A stretch of 64,000 nucleotides of DNA, taken from Enterobacteriaceae bacterium. GTDB taxonomy: Bacteria; Pseudomonadota; Gammaproteobacteria; Enterobacterales; Enterobacteriaceae. The notes beneath the pieces are model-generated. The model saw nothing but the letters and a program-made list of their open reading frames with translations, did no database searches and was not told the DNA's origin. Each line of letters opens with the position of its first letter. Positions within the stretch are counted from its first letter, which is position 1. Made by a program: the position numbers and the translations under genes. This document shows, piece after piece, positions 33,614-42,271 of the stretch. Location of the stretch: contig CABIZV010000003.1 in the NCBI GenBank assembly GCA_902363335.1, positions 345,475-409,474 on the forward strand, given 5' to 3'.

Positions 33614-34723
33614 ATGAAAAGGAATACAAAAACAGTAATCGCAGGGATGATCGCGCTGGCTATGTCTCAGGCGGCGATGGCTGACGATATCAAAGTTGCG
33701 GTGGTAGGGGCGATGTCCGGCCCGGTCGCGCAGTGGGGCGACATGGAGTTCAACGGCGCGCGTCAGGCGATTAAAGACATCAACGCTAAAGGCGGCATCA
33801 AGGGTGACAAACTGGTCGGTGTAGAGTACGACGACGCCTGTGACCCAAAACAAGCGGTGGCGGTGGCGAACAAAATCGTCAACGACGGCATTAAATACGT
33901 TATCGGCCATCTGTGCTCGTCCTCCACGCAGCCCGCTTCCGATATCTATGAAGACGAAGGCATTCTGATGATCTCCCCGGGCGCGACCAACCCGGAGCTG
34001 ACCCAGCGCGGCTATCAATACATCATGCGTACCGCTGGACTCGACTCTTCTCAGGGGCCGACGGCAGCAAAATATATTGTCGAAAAAGTGAAGCCTCAGC
34101 GCATCGCTATCATTCATGACAAACAGCAATACGGTGAAGGTCTGGCGCGCTCCGTACAGGAAAGCCTGAAAGCGGCGAAAGCCAATGTGGTCTTCTTTGA
34201 CGGCATTACCGCCGGTGAAAAAGACTTCTCCGCGCTGCTCGCCCGTCTGCAAAAAGAGAATATCGACTTTGTTTACTACGGCGGCTACTACCCGGAAATG
34301 GGTCAGATGCTGCGCCAGGCGCGCGCGGTCGGTCTGAAAACCCAGTTTATGGGGCCTGAGGGCGTGGGTAACGCTTCGCTGTCGAACATCGCGGGGGATG
34401 CGGGTGAAGGCATGCTGGTGACCATGCCAAAACGCTATGACCAGGATCCGGCAAACAGCGCTATCGTCGAGGCTCTGAAAGCGCAGAAGAAAGATCCAAG
34501 CGGCCCGTATGTGTGGATCACCTATGCTGCCGTGCAGTCTCTGGCTACCGCTATGGAACGCACCGGCAGCGACGATCCTCTGGCGCTGATTAAAGACTTA
34601 AAAGCGCATGGCGCAAAAACGGTGATTGGGCCGCTCTCCTGGGATGACAAAGGCGATCTGAAAGGATTTGAATTTGGTGTCTTCCAGTGGCATGCCGACG
34701 GCTCGTCTACGGTCGCGAAGTAA
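33614..34723 (+). CDS. livK: Leucine-specific binding protein
   Basis: 369 residues: 23-residue signal peptide (cut after QAAMA), then a binding protein very similar to LivJ (shared VAVVGAMSGPVAQWG, HLCSSSTQPASDIYEDEG). It prefers leucine. It is the first gene of livKHMGF; a G+C-rich hairpin separates it from livH, consistent with higher expression of the binding protein than of the membrane components. Confidence 0.95.
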   Translation: MKRNTKTVIAGMIALAMSQAAMADDIKVAVVGAMSGPVAQWGDMEFNGARQAIKDINAKGGIKGDKLVGVEYDDACDPKQAVAVANKIVNDGIKYVIGHLCSSSTQPASDIYEDEGILMISPGATNPELTQRGYQYIMRTAGLDSSQGPTAAKYIVEKVKPQRIAIIHDKQQYGEGLARSVQESLKAAKANVVFFDGITAGEKDFSALLARLQKENIDFVYYGGYYPEMGQMLRQARAVGLKTQFMGPEGVGNASLSNIAGDAGEGMLVTMPKRYDQDPANSAIVEALKAQKKDPSGPYVWITYAAVQSLATAMERTGSDDPLALIKDLKAHGAKTVIGPLSWDDKGDLKGFEFGVFQWHADGSSTVAK

Positions 34724-34733
34724 CCTTCATTTT

Positions 34734-34760
34734 CCCCCGGCGGGCGTAGATCCGCGGGGG
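34734..34760 (+). terminator. Intercistronic hairpin between livK and livH
   Basis: CCCCCG (34734-34739) pairs with CGGGGG (34755-34760), with inner CGG/CCG pairing. No T tract follows, so it is more likely an attenuating or 3'-protecting structure than a full terminator. Confidence 0.55.
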
Positions 34761-34777
34761 TAGCAAAAGGCTAATTT

Positions 34778-35704
34778 ATGTCAGAGCAAGTTCTCTACTT
34801 TGTGCAGCAGATGTTTAACGGCGTCACGCTGGGAAGCACCTATGCACTGATCGCCATCGGTTACACCATGGTGTACGGGATTATCGGCATGATCAACTTC
34901 GCCCACGGCGAGGTCTACATGATTGGTAGTTATGTCTCCTTTATGATCATCGCCGCATTGATGATGATGGGCATCGACACCGGCTGGCTGCTGGTAGCGG
35001 CGGGCTTCGTCGGGGCGATTGTGATTGCCAGCGCCTATGGCTGGAGTATCGAACGGGTAGCCTACCGCCCGGTGCGTAGCTCCAAACGCCTGATTGCGCT
35101 GATCTCCGCCATCGGAATGTCTATCTTCCTGCAAAACTACGTCAGCCTGACCGAAGGCTCGCGCGACGTGGCGCTGCCGAGTCTGTTTAACGGTCAGTGG
35201 ATTGTTGGCAGCAGCGAGAACTTCTCCGCATCTATCACCACCATGCAGCTGGTTATCTGGATTGTGACCTTTGTTGCGATGCTGGCGCTGACGCTGTTTA
35301 TCCGTTATTCGCGCATGGGGCGCGCCTGTCGTGCCTGTGCGGAAGACCTGAAAATGGCCAGCCTGCTGGGGATTAACACCGACCGCGTGATTGCCCTGAC
35401 GTTCGTAATCGGCGCGGCGATGGCGGCGGTGGCGGGCGTGCTGCTGGGCCAGTTATACGGCGTGATTAACCCGTACATCGGCTTTATGGCCGGGATGAAG
35501 GCCTTTACCGCCGCGGTGCTTGGCGGCATTGGTAGCATTCCTGGGGCGATGATTGGCGGGCTGATCCTCGGCATCGCAGAAGCGCTGTCGTCGGCGTATT
35601 TGAGTACGGAATACAAAGACGTGGTGTCGTTTGCGCTGCTGATCGTGGTGCTGCTGGTGATGCCGACCGGCATCCTGGGTCGCCCGGAGGTAGAGAAAGT
35701 ATGA
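34778..35704 (+). CDS. livH: Branched-chain amino acid ABC permease LivH
   Basis: 308 residues, about eight transmembrane helices, with the family motif LGSTYALIAIGYTMVYGIIG near the N-terminus and the GGIGSIPGAMIGG cytoplasmic loop. It forms the channel with LivM. It overlaps livM by four bases (GTATGA). Confidence 0.95.
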   Translation: MSEQVLYFVQQMFNGVTLGSTYALIAIGYTMVYGIIGMINFAHGEVYMIGSYVSFMIIAALMMMGIDTGWLLVAAGFVGAIVIASAYGWSIERVAYRPVRSSKRLIALISAIGMSIFLQNYVSLTEGSRDVALPSLFNGQWIVGSSENFSASITTMQLVIWIVTFVAMLALTLFIRYSRMGRACRACAEDLKMASLLGINTDRVIALTFVIGAAMAAVAGVLLGQLYGVINPYIGFMAGMKAFTAAVLGGIGSIPGAMIGGLILGIAEALSSAYLSTEYKDVVSFALLIVVLLVMPTGILGRPEVEKV

Positions 35705-36981
35705 AACCGATGCAATTTGCGATGGCGCTGCTGTCGGCGGCGATGTTCTTTGTGCTGGCGGGCGTCTTTATGGGTGTTCAGCTGCAGCTCGATGGCACCA
35801 AACTGGTGGTTGGCAGCGCGGCGGATATTCGCTGGCAGTGGATCTTTATCGGCACGGCGGTGGTGTTCTTATTTCAGATGCTGCGCCCGCTGTTTCACAA
35901 AGGGTTCAAAAGCGTTTCCGGGCCGAAGTTTATTCTGCCTGCGATTGACGGCTCAACCGTAAAGCAAAAGCTGTTCCTGATTGCGCTGCTGGTGATTGCC
36001 GTGGCGTGGCCGTTTATGGTGTCGCGCGGCACGGTGGATATCGCCACCCTGACCATGATTTACATCATCCTGGGTCTGGGCTTAAACGTGGTGGTGGGGC
36101 TGTCAGGTCTGCTGGTGCTGGGCTACGGCGGCTTCTATGCCATTGGCGCTTACACCTTTGCTTTGTTGAATCACTATTATGGGCTGGGCTTCTGGACCTG
36201 CCTGCCGCTGGCGGGGCTAGTCTCGGCCGCAGCGGGCTTCCTGCTTGGCTTCCCGGTATTGCGCCTGCGCGGTGACTATCTGGCGATTGTGACTTTAGGA
36301 TTTGGTGAGATCGTCCGTATTCTGCTGCTGAACAACACCGAAGTCACCGGCGGCCCGAACGGTATCAGCCAGATCCCGAAACCGACCTTCTTTGGCCTGG
36401 AATTTAGCCGCAGCGCCCGTGAAGGCGGCTGGGATACCTTCAGCAACTTCTTCGGCGTGAAGTACGACCCGTCCGACCGCGTGATTTTCCTCTACCTGGT
36501 AGCATTGCTGCTGGTGGTGTTCTCGCTGTTTGTCATTAACCGTTTGCTGCGTATGCCGCTGGGCCGGGCGTGGGAAGCGCTGCGTGAAGATGAAATTGCC
36601 TGTCGCTCACTGGGCCTGAGCCCGACGCGCATCAAGCTGACCGCCTTTACCATCAGTGCCGCGTTTGCCGGTTTTGCCGGGACGCTGTTTGCCGCGCGTC
36701 AGGGCTTTGTCAGCCCGGAATCGTTCACCTTTGCCGAGTCGGCCTTCGTGCTGGCGATTGTGGTACTGGGCGGCATGGGCTCGCAGTTTGCGGTGATCCT
36801 CGCGGCTATCCTGCTGGTGGTCTCGCGCGAGCTGATGCGTGACTTCAATGAATACAGCATGTTGATGCTCGGTGGTTTGATGGTGCTGATGATGATCTGG
36901 CGTCCACAGGGGCTTCTGCCGATGACCCGTCCACAGTTGAAACTGAAAAGCGGGAAAGCGAAAGAAGGAGAGCAGGCATGA
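35701..36981 (+). CDS. livM: Branched-chain amino acid ABC permease LivM
   Basis: 426 residues, about ten helices, the longer permease of the pair (GLSGLLVLGYGGFYAIGAY; WEALREDEIACRSLG is the ATPase-contacting loop). Overlaps livH and livG by four bases each, so translation is coupled. Confidence 0.95.
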   Translation: MKPMQFAMALLSAAMFFVLAGVFMGVQLQLDGTKLVVGSAADIRWQWIFIGTAVVFLFQMLRPLFHKGFKSVSGPKFILPAIDGSTVKQKLFLIALLVIAVAWPFMVSRGTVDIATLTMIYIILGLGLNVVVGLSGLLVLGYGGFYAIGAYTFALLNHYYGLGFWTCLPLAGLVSAAAGFLLGFPVLRLRGDYLAIVTLGFGEIVRILLLNNTEVTGGPNGISQIPKPTFFGLEFSRSAREGGWDTFSNFFGVKYDPSDRVIFLYLVALLLVVFSLFVINRLLRMPLGRAWEALREDEIACRSLGLSPTRIKLTAFTISAAFAGFAGTLFAARQGFVSPESFTFAESAFVLAIVVLGGMGSQFAVILAAILLVVSRELMRDFNEYSMLMLGGLMVLMMIWRPQGLLPMTRPQLKLKSGKAKEGEQA

Positions 36982-37745
36982 GTCAGCCATTATTATCCGT
37001 TAACGGCCTGATGATGCGTTTTGGCGGCCTGCTGGCGGTCAACAACGTGGCGCTGGAGCTGCACCCGCAGGAGATCGTCTCGCTTATAGGCCCGAACGGG
37101 GCCGGTAAAACCACGGTCTTTAACTGCCTGACCGGTTTCTATAAACCGACCGGTGGCACCATTATGCTGCGCGACCAGCACCTTGAAGGGCTGCCGGGCC
37201 AGCAAATTGCCCGTATGGGCGTGGTGCGAACCTTCCAGCACGTGCGTTTGTTCCGTGAAATGACGGTGATTGAAAACCTGCTGGTGGCGCAACATCAGCA
37301 ACTGAAAACCGGCGTTTTCTCCGGACTGCTGAAAACGCCAGCTTTCCGCCGCGCGCAGAGCGAAGCGCTCGATCGCGCCGCCACCTGGCTTGAGCGTATT
37401 GGCCTGCTGGAACACGCTAACCGTCAGGCCAGTAACCTGGCCTACGGCGACCAGCGTCGGCTGGAAATCGCTCGCTGCATGGTCACGCAGCCGGAAATTC
37501 TGATGCTGGACGAACCGGCGGCGGGCCTCAACCCGAAAGAGACTAAAGAGCTGGACGAGCTGATTGCCGAGCTGCGTAACCATCACAACACCACTATCTT
37601 GCTGATTGAGCACGATATGAAGCTGGTGATGGGCATTTCCGATCGCATCTACGTGGTGAATCAGGGTACGCCTTTGGCTAACGGTACGCCGGAAGAGATC
37701 CGCAACAACCCGGACGTGATCCGCGCCTATTTAGGTGAAGCATAA
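36978..37745 (+). CDS. livG: Branched-chain amino acid ABC ATPase LivG
   Basis: 255 residues: Walker A GPNGAGKTT, an atypical signature LAYGDQRRLEIARCM as usual in LivG, Walker B ILMLDEPAAGLNP. Partner of LivF. Its ATG overlaps the livM stop by four bases. Confidence 0.95.
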   Translation: MSQPLLSVNGLMMRFGGLLAVNNVALELHPQEIVSLIGPNGAGKTTVFNCLTGFYKPTGGTIMLRDQHLEGLPGQQIARMGVVRTFQHVRLFREMTVIENLLVAQHQQLKTGVFSGLLKTPAFRRAQSEALDRAATWLERIGLLEHANRQASNLAYGDQRRLEIARCMVTQPEILMLDEPAAGLNPKETKELDELIAELRNHHNTTILLIEHDMKLVMGISDRIYVVNQGTPLANGTPEEIRNNPDVIRAYLGEA

Positions 37746-37762
37746 TGGGGGCGACGCATAAA

Positions 37763-38476
37763 ATGGATAAAGTGATGTTATCGTTCGATAAAGTCAGCGC
37801 CCACTACGGTAAGATTCAGGCGCTGCATGATGTCAGTCTGCACATTAATCAGGGCGAGATTGTGACCCTTATCGGTGCCAATGGCGCGGGTAAAACGACG
37901 CTACTGGGCACGTTGTGCGGCGACCCGCGCGCCACCAGCGGGCGGATTGTCTTTGATGATAAAGATATTACCGACTGGCAGACCGCGAAAATCATGCGTG
38001 AGGCGGTGGCGATTGTCCCGGAAGGCCGCCGCGTTTTTTCCCGCATGACCGTGGAAGAGAACCTGGCAATGGGCGGCTTTTTTGCCGAACGTGACCAGTT
38101 TCAGGAACGCATCAAGTGGGTGTACGACCTGTTCCCACGCTTGCATGAACGACGCATTCAACGTGCGGGCACCATGTCCGGCGGCGAACAGCAGATGCTG
38201 GCGATTGGTCGTGCGTTAATGAGCCAGCCGCGTCTGCTGCTGCTTGATGAGCCTTCTTTGGGGCTGGCGCCAATCATCATCCAGCAGATATTCGATACCA
38301 TCGAACAACTGCGTGAACAGGGTATGACCATCTTCCTCGTCGAGCAGAACGCTAACCAGGCGCTGAAGCTGGCTGACCGTGGCTACGTGCTGGAAAACGG
38401 TCATGTCGTGCTTGAGGATACCGGTGATGCGCTACTGGCAAACGAAGCGGTGAGAAGCGCATACCTCGGCGGTTAA
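37763..38476 (+). CDS. livF: Branched-chain amino acid ABC ATPase LivF
   Basis: 237 residues from ATG 37763 (MDKVMLSFDKVSAHYGK), the start that matches E. coli LivF and is preceded by a GGGGGCG tract. An in-frame ATG at 37745 overlapping the livG stop would add six residues and cannot be excluded. Walker A GANGAGKTT, signature MSGGEQQMLAIGRALM, Walker B LLLLDEPSLGLAP. Last gene of the operon, followed by a terminator. Confidence 0.95.
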   Translation: MDKVMLSFDKVSAHYGKIQALHDVSLHINQGEIVTLIGANGAGKTTLLGTLCGDPRATSGRIVFDDKDITDWQTAKIMREAVAIVPEGRRVFSRMTVEENLAMGGFFAERDQFQERIKWVYDLFPRLHERRIQRAGTMSGGEQQMLAIGRALMSQPRLLLLDEPSLGLAPIIIQQIFDTIEQLREQGMTIFLVEQNANQALKLADRGYVLENGHVVLEDTGDALLANEAVRSAYLGG

Positions 38477-38490
38477 TTTTCTCTCTGTCA

Positions 38491-38516
38491 AAAAGGGGCC
38501 ACGATGGCTCCTTTTT
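38491..38516 (+). terminator. livF terminator
   Basis: AAAAGGGGCC and GGCTCCTTTT pair (one G-T) around the loop ACGAT, ending in TTTTT. Rho-independent end of livKHMGF. Confidence 0.88.
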
Positions 38517-38517
38517 A

Positions 38518-38554
38518 TTGCGTCATGTTAATATTGAGAATGATAATCAATAAT
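38518..38554 (+). promoter_or_regulatory. Fur-box promoter of a small secreted protein gene
   Basis: TTGCGT (38518-38523), 18 bases, GATAAT (38542-38547) form a sigma-70 promoter. The 19-base site 38536-38554, GAGAATGATAATCAATAAT, matches the Fur consensus at 15 of 19 positions and covers the -10. Iron-replete Fur should repress the gene at 38575. Confidence 0.75.
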
Positions 38555-38574
38555 GAAGCAGTCAAGGAGAAAGC

Positions 38575-38856
38575 ATGCGAGGTTCTGGCATCTGTATAGC
38601 TCTCGGAATGATGGTAACGGCGTTTTCATCTAGTGCTCAAGCGTTCAAATCGCAAACGTTCGACCTGCGCGATCCTGCTATTTGGCAAGAAAAACCGGTC
38701 AACCCGCTAGCGCATTCCAACTCACCCTGTGAGGTGTTCACCAGTTCAGTATGCCCGGCCTGGGAAGATGAAAAATCGGATATTCAGCGTGAACGTGAGC
38801 GGCGCGAACAGCAGCGTTTACAAAATGAATACGAACGGCGCTGGAGTACAGACTAG
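38575..38856 (+). CDS. Small secreted protein of unknown function, probably iron-regulated
   Basis: 93 residues that I do not recognise. A signal peptide (about 1-23, ending SSSAQA) exports it. The mature part of about 70 residues has two cysteines (SPCEVF and SVCPAW), able to form one disulfide, and a highly charged C-terminal helix (EDEKSDIQRERERREQQRLQ) with coiled-coil character. ATG 38575 follows AAGGAGAAAGC. A Fur-box promoter lies just upstream, and a G+C-rich hairpin 28 bases after the stop. It is inserted between livF and ugpB. A periplasmic or surface role in iron starvation is inference from the promoter. Confidence 0.75.
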   Translation: MRGSGICIALGMMVTAFSSSAQAFKSQTFDLRDPAIWQEKPVNPLAHSNSPCEVFTSSVCPAWEDEKSDIQRERERREQQRLQNEYERRWSTD

Positions 38857-38884
38857 TTTTATCAGGCTGGCAAAATAGCCTGCC

Positions 38885-38918
38885 GGGCCGGATAAAGAGT
38901 GATGCCACTCTCCGGCCC
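38885..38918 (+). terminator. Long hairpin after the Fur-regulated gene
   Basis: GGGCCGG and AGAGTG on the 5' side (with a four-base bulge) pair fully with CACTCT and CCGGCCC across the loop ATGC. Probably ends or protects the small transcript. No T tract follows, and the GGCCGGATAA core suggests it derives from a REP. Confidence 0.55.
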
Positions 38919-39035
38919 AATTGACCTGTTATGGCACCATACGTGCCACAGCTCCCACTTTCCCTTCTTCGAACCGTCACCGCCTTGCCATACCTTTGTC
39001 GCCTTACTATCTTTTTTTTGTAATAAAAAAGTTAT

Positions 39036-39060
39036 TTTTCTGTCATTCGAGCATGTCATG
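39036..39060 (+). promoter_or_regulatory. Candidate Pho box of the ugp operon
   Basis: CTGTCAT (39040-39046) and ATGTCAT (39053-39059) resemble PhoB half-sites, though 13 rather than 11 bases apart. They lie about 75 bp upstream of ugpB, in sequence I remember as conserved with the E. coli ugp promoter. PhoB induction under phosphate starvation is expected. Confidence 0.5.
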
Positions 39061-39122
39061 TTACCCCCGCGAACATAAAACGCGTGATATCGCGCATCCC
39101 GGCACAAAAAGAGAGATAACCG

Positions 39123-40439
39123 ATGATATCGTTACGACATACAGCTTTAGGGTTGGCAATGAGCCTCGCCTTTGCAAGCCAGGCAATGGCAGTGACCACT
39201 ATTCCATTCTGGCATTCAATGGAAGGTGAGCTGGGGAAAGAGGTTGACTCTCTGGCGCAGCGTTTTAACGCCGCCAACACGGACTATAAAATTACCCCGG
39301 TATACAAAGGCAACTACGAGCAGAACCTGAGCGCGGGTATTGCCGCTTTCCGTACCGGCAATGCACCGGCAATCTTGCAGGTGTATGAAGTGGGTACCGC
39401 CACCATGATGGCGTCAAAAGCGATTAAGCCGGTGTATCAGGTGTTTGAGGATGCCGGTATCAAGTTCGATGAATCTCAGTTTGTGCCGACCGTGTCCGGT
39501 TACTACACCGATGCGAAAACCGGTCACCTGCTCTCCCAGCCGTTTAACAGCTCCACGCCGGTGCTGTATTACAACAAAGACGCCTTCAAAAAAGCCGGCT
39601 TAGACCCGAACCAGCCGCCGAAAACCTGGCAGGATCTGGCCGACTACACCGCTAAGCTGAAGGCGGCCGGTATGAAGTGCGGCTACGCCAGCGGCTGGCA
39701 GGGCTGGATCCAGATTGAAAACTTTAGCGCCTGGCACGGCCAGCCGGTCGCGACCAAAAATAACGGCTTCGACGGTACTGATGCGGTGCTGGAATTCAAC
39801 AAGCCGGAGCAGGTTAAGCACATTGCGCTGCTGGAAGCATTGAACAAGAAGGGCGACTTTAGCTACTACGGGCGCAAAGACGAATCCACCGAGAAGTTTT
39901 ACAGTGGTGAATGTGCTATTACCACCGCCTCTTCCGGCTCGCTGGCGGCTATCCGTGAGTACGCTAAGTTCAACTACGGTGTGGGCATGATGCCTTACGA
40001 CGCCGATGTGAAAGGCGCGCCGCAGAACGCCATCATCGGCGGGGCAAGCCTGTGGGTGATGCAGGGTAAAGACAAAGAAACCTACACCGGCGTGGCGAAA
40101 TTCCTCGAGTTCCTGGCGAAGCCGGAAATTGCCGCCGAATGGCATCAGAAAACCGGCTACCTGCCGATTACCACCGCCGCCTATGACCTGACTCGTCAGC
40201 AGGGCTTCTATGACAAAAATCCGGGTGCCGACATCGCGACCCGTCAGATGCTGAACAAACCACCGTTGCCGTTCACCAAAGGGCTGCGTCTGGGCAATAT
40301 GCCGCAGATCCGCACCATCGTGGATGAGGAGCTGGAAAGCGTGTGGACCGGGAAGAAAACGCCTCAGCAGGCGCTGGATTCTGCGGTTGAGCGCGGAAAT
40401 CAGCTGCTGCGTCGTTTTGAGAAGTCGACCAAGTCTTAA
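39123..40439 (+). CDS. ugpB: sn-Glycerol-3-phosphate-binding protein
   Basis: 438 residues. Signal peptide of about 23 residues (cut after SQAMA), then a type I extracellular solute-binding domain close to E. coli UgpB (TTIPFWHSMEGELGKEVDSL). It binds glycerol-3-phosphate and glycerophosphodiesters in the periplasm for the UgpAEC importer. First gene of ugpBAECQ; a REP pair of about 75 bp separates it from ugpA. Confidence 0.96.
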   Translation: MISLRHTALGLAMSLAFASQAMAVTTIPFWHSMEGELGKEVDSLAQRFNAANTDYKITPVYKGNYEQNLSAGIAAFRTGNAPAILQVYEVGTATMMASKAIKPVYQVFEDAGIKFDESQFVPTVSGYYTDAKTGHLLSQPFNSSTPVLYYNKDAFKKAGLDPNQPPKTWQDLADYTAKLKAAGMKCGYASGWQGWIQIENFSAWHGQPVATKNNGFDGTDAVLEFNKPEQVKHIALLEALNKKGDFSYYGRKDESTEKFYSGECAITTASSGSLAAIREYAKFNYGVGMMPYDADVKGAPQNAIIGGASLWVMQGKDKETYTGVAKFLEFLAKPEIAAEWHQKTGYLPITTAAYDLTRQQGFYDKNPGADIATRQMLNKPPLPFTKGLRLGNMPQIRTIVDEELESVWTGKKTPQQALDSAVERGNQLLRRFEKSTKS

Positions 40440-40446
40440 TGTGAAA

Positions 40447-40518
40447 TGCCGGGTGGCGGCTTCGCCTTACCCGGCCTACGCGAACCTGTAGGCCGGATAA
40501 GCGTAGCGCCATCCGGCA
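40447..40518. repeat. REP pair between ugpB and ugpA
   Basis: GCCGGGTGGCGGC...ACCCGGCCTAC and GTAGGCCGGATAAGCG...ATCCGGC in opposite orientation. Inside an operon such REPs stabilise the upstream message, giving more binding protein than permease. Confidence 0.88.
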
Positions 40519-40539
40519 CTGCTCAGGAATAAAACCTTC

Positions 40540-41427
40540 ATGTCATCATCCCGTCCGGTGTTTAAATCCCGCTGGCTGCCCTACGCGTTGGTTGCGCCAC
40601 AGCTGGTCATCACCGTTATTTTCTTTATCTGGCCCGCGGGCGAAGCGCTGTGGTACTCGCTGCAAAGCGTCGATCCCTTCGGCCTTTCCAGCGAATTCGT
40701 TGGCCTGGATAACTTCATCACGCTGTTCCATGACGGCTACTACCTCGACTCGTTCTGGACGACCATTAAGTTCAGCACGATGGTGACGGTTAGCGGCCTG
40801 CTGGTCTCGCTCTTCTTCGCAGCCCTGGTGGATTATGTGGTGCGCGGCAGCCGTTTGTATCAAACGCTGATGCTGCTGCCTTACGCGGTTGCACCGGCGG
40901 TGGCCGCCGTGCTGTGGATTTTCCTGTTTAACCCTGGGCGCGGGCTGATTACCCATTTCCTCGGCGAGTTTGGCTATGACTGGAACCACGCGCAGAACAG
41001 CGGCCAGGCGATGTTCCTCGTGGTTTTCGCCTCGGTGTGGAAGCAAATAAGCTACAACTTCCTGTTCTTCTTCGCTGCGCTACAGTCCATTCCCCGTTCT
41101 CTGGTGGAAGCCGCCGCCATTGACGGTGCGGGCCCGATTCGCCGTTTCTTTAAGCTAGCCCTGCCGCTGATTGCGCCGGTGAGCTTCTTCCTGCTGGTGG
41201 TGAATCTGGTCTATGCCTTCTTCGACACCTTCCCGGTGATTGATGCCGCTACCGCCGGTGGGCCGGTGCAGGCTACCACCACGCTTATCTACAAGATTTA
41301 CCGCGAAGGGTTTGCTGGCCTTGATCTCTCGGCCTCTGCCGCGCAGTCGGTGGTGCTGATGTTCCTCGTCATCATCCTGACCGTGGTGCAGTTCCGCTAC
41401 GTGGAAAGAAAGGTGCGCTACCAATGA
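40540..41427 (+). CDS. ugpA: Glycerol-3-phosphate ABC permease UgpA
   Basis: 295 residues, six transmembrane helices, MalF-type. The EAA loop reads LVEAAAIDGAGPIRRFFKLALP. It pairs with UgpE. Overlaps ugpE by four bases. Confidence 0.96.
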   Translation: MSSSRPVFKSRWLPYALVAPQLVITVIFFIWPAGEALWYSLQSVDPFGLSSEFVGLDNFITLFHDGYYLDSFWTTIKFSTMVTVSGLLVSLFFAALVDYVVRGSRLYQTLMLLPYAVAPAVAAVLWIFLFNPGRGLITHFLGEFGYDWNHAQNSGQAMFLVVFASVWKQISYNFLFFFAALQSIPRSLVEAAAIDGAGPIRRFFKLALPLIAPVSFFLLVVNLVYAFFDTFPVIDAATAGGPVQATTTLIYKIYREGFAGLDLSASAAQSVVLMFLVIILTVVQFRYVERKVRYQ

Positions 41428-42269
41428 TTGAGAACCGTCGTGGGCTGACGATATTCAGCCACACCATGCTTATCCTCGGCATTATCGTGATTTTGTTTCC
41501 GCTGTACGTGGCTTTTACGGCGGCGACGCTGGACAACAAAGCGGTATTCGAAACGCCAATGACGCTTATCCCCGGCAGCCATTTGCTGGAGAACATCAAG
41601 GCGATTTGGGTCAACGGCGTCGGGGTCAACAGCGCCCCATTCTGGCTGATGATGCTCAACAGCTTCATCATGGCGTTTGCCATTACGGTGGGCAAAATCA
41701 CGGTGTCGATGCTTTCTGCTTTCGCCATTGTCTGGTTTCGTTTCCCGCTGCGTAACCTGTTCTTCTGGATGATTTTTATCACCCTGATGCTGCCAGTGGA
41801 AGTGCGTATTTTCCCGACGGTGGAAGTGATCGCCAACCTGAAAATGCTTGATAGCTACGCGGGCTTAACCCTGCCGCTGATGGCTTCCGCCACCGCGACG
41901 TTCTTGTTCCGCCAGTTCTTTATGACCTTGCCGGACGAGCTGATTGAAGCGGCGCGCATTGACGGCGCATCACCGATGCGCTTTTTCCGCGATATCGTGT
42001 TGCCGCTGTCAAAAACCAATCTGGCGGCGCTGTTTGTTATCACCTTTATCTACGGCTGGAACCAGTATCTGTGGCCGCTGCTGATTGTCACCGACGTTAA
42101 TCTCGGCACCGCCGTGGCGGGCATCAAAGGGATGATCGCCACCGGTGAAGGCACCACGCAATGGAACCAGGTGATGGCAGCAATGCTGCTGACGTTAATC
42201 CCTCCGGTTGTCATCGTTTTAGCCATGCAGCGCGCGTTTGTGCGTGGCCTGGTCGATAGTGAGAAATAA
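41424..42269 (+). CDS. ugpE: Glycerol-3-phosphate ABC permease UgpE
   Basis: 281 residues, six helices, MalG-type. EAA loop ELIEAARIDGASPMRFFRDI. Partner of UgpA. Overlaps ugpA by four bases; ugpC follows two bases after its stop. Confidence 0.96.
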   Translation: MIENRRGLTIFSHTMLILGIIVILFPLYVAFTAATLDNKAVFETPMTLIPGSHLLENIKAIWVNGVGVNSAPFWLMMLNSFIMAFAITVGKITVSMLSAFAIVWFRFPLRNLFFWMIFITLMLPVEVRIFPTVEVIANLKMLDSYAGLTLPLMASATATFLFRQFFMTLPDELIEAARIDGASPMRFFRDIVLPLSKTNLAALFVITFIYGWNQYLWPLLIVTDVNLGTAVAGIKGMIATGEGTTQWNQVMAAMLLTLIPPVVIVLAMQRAFVRGLVDSEK

Positions 42270-42271
42270 AA

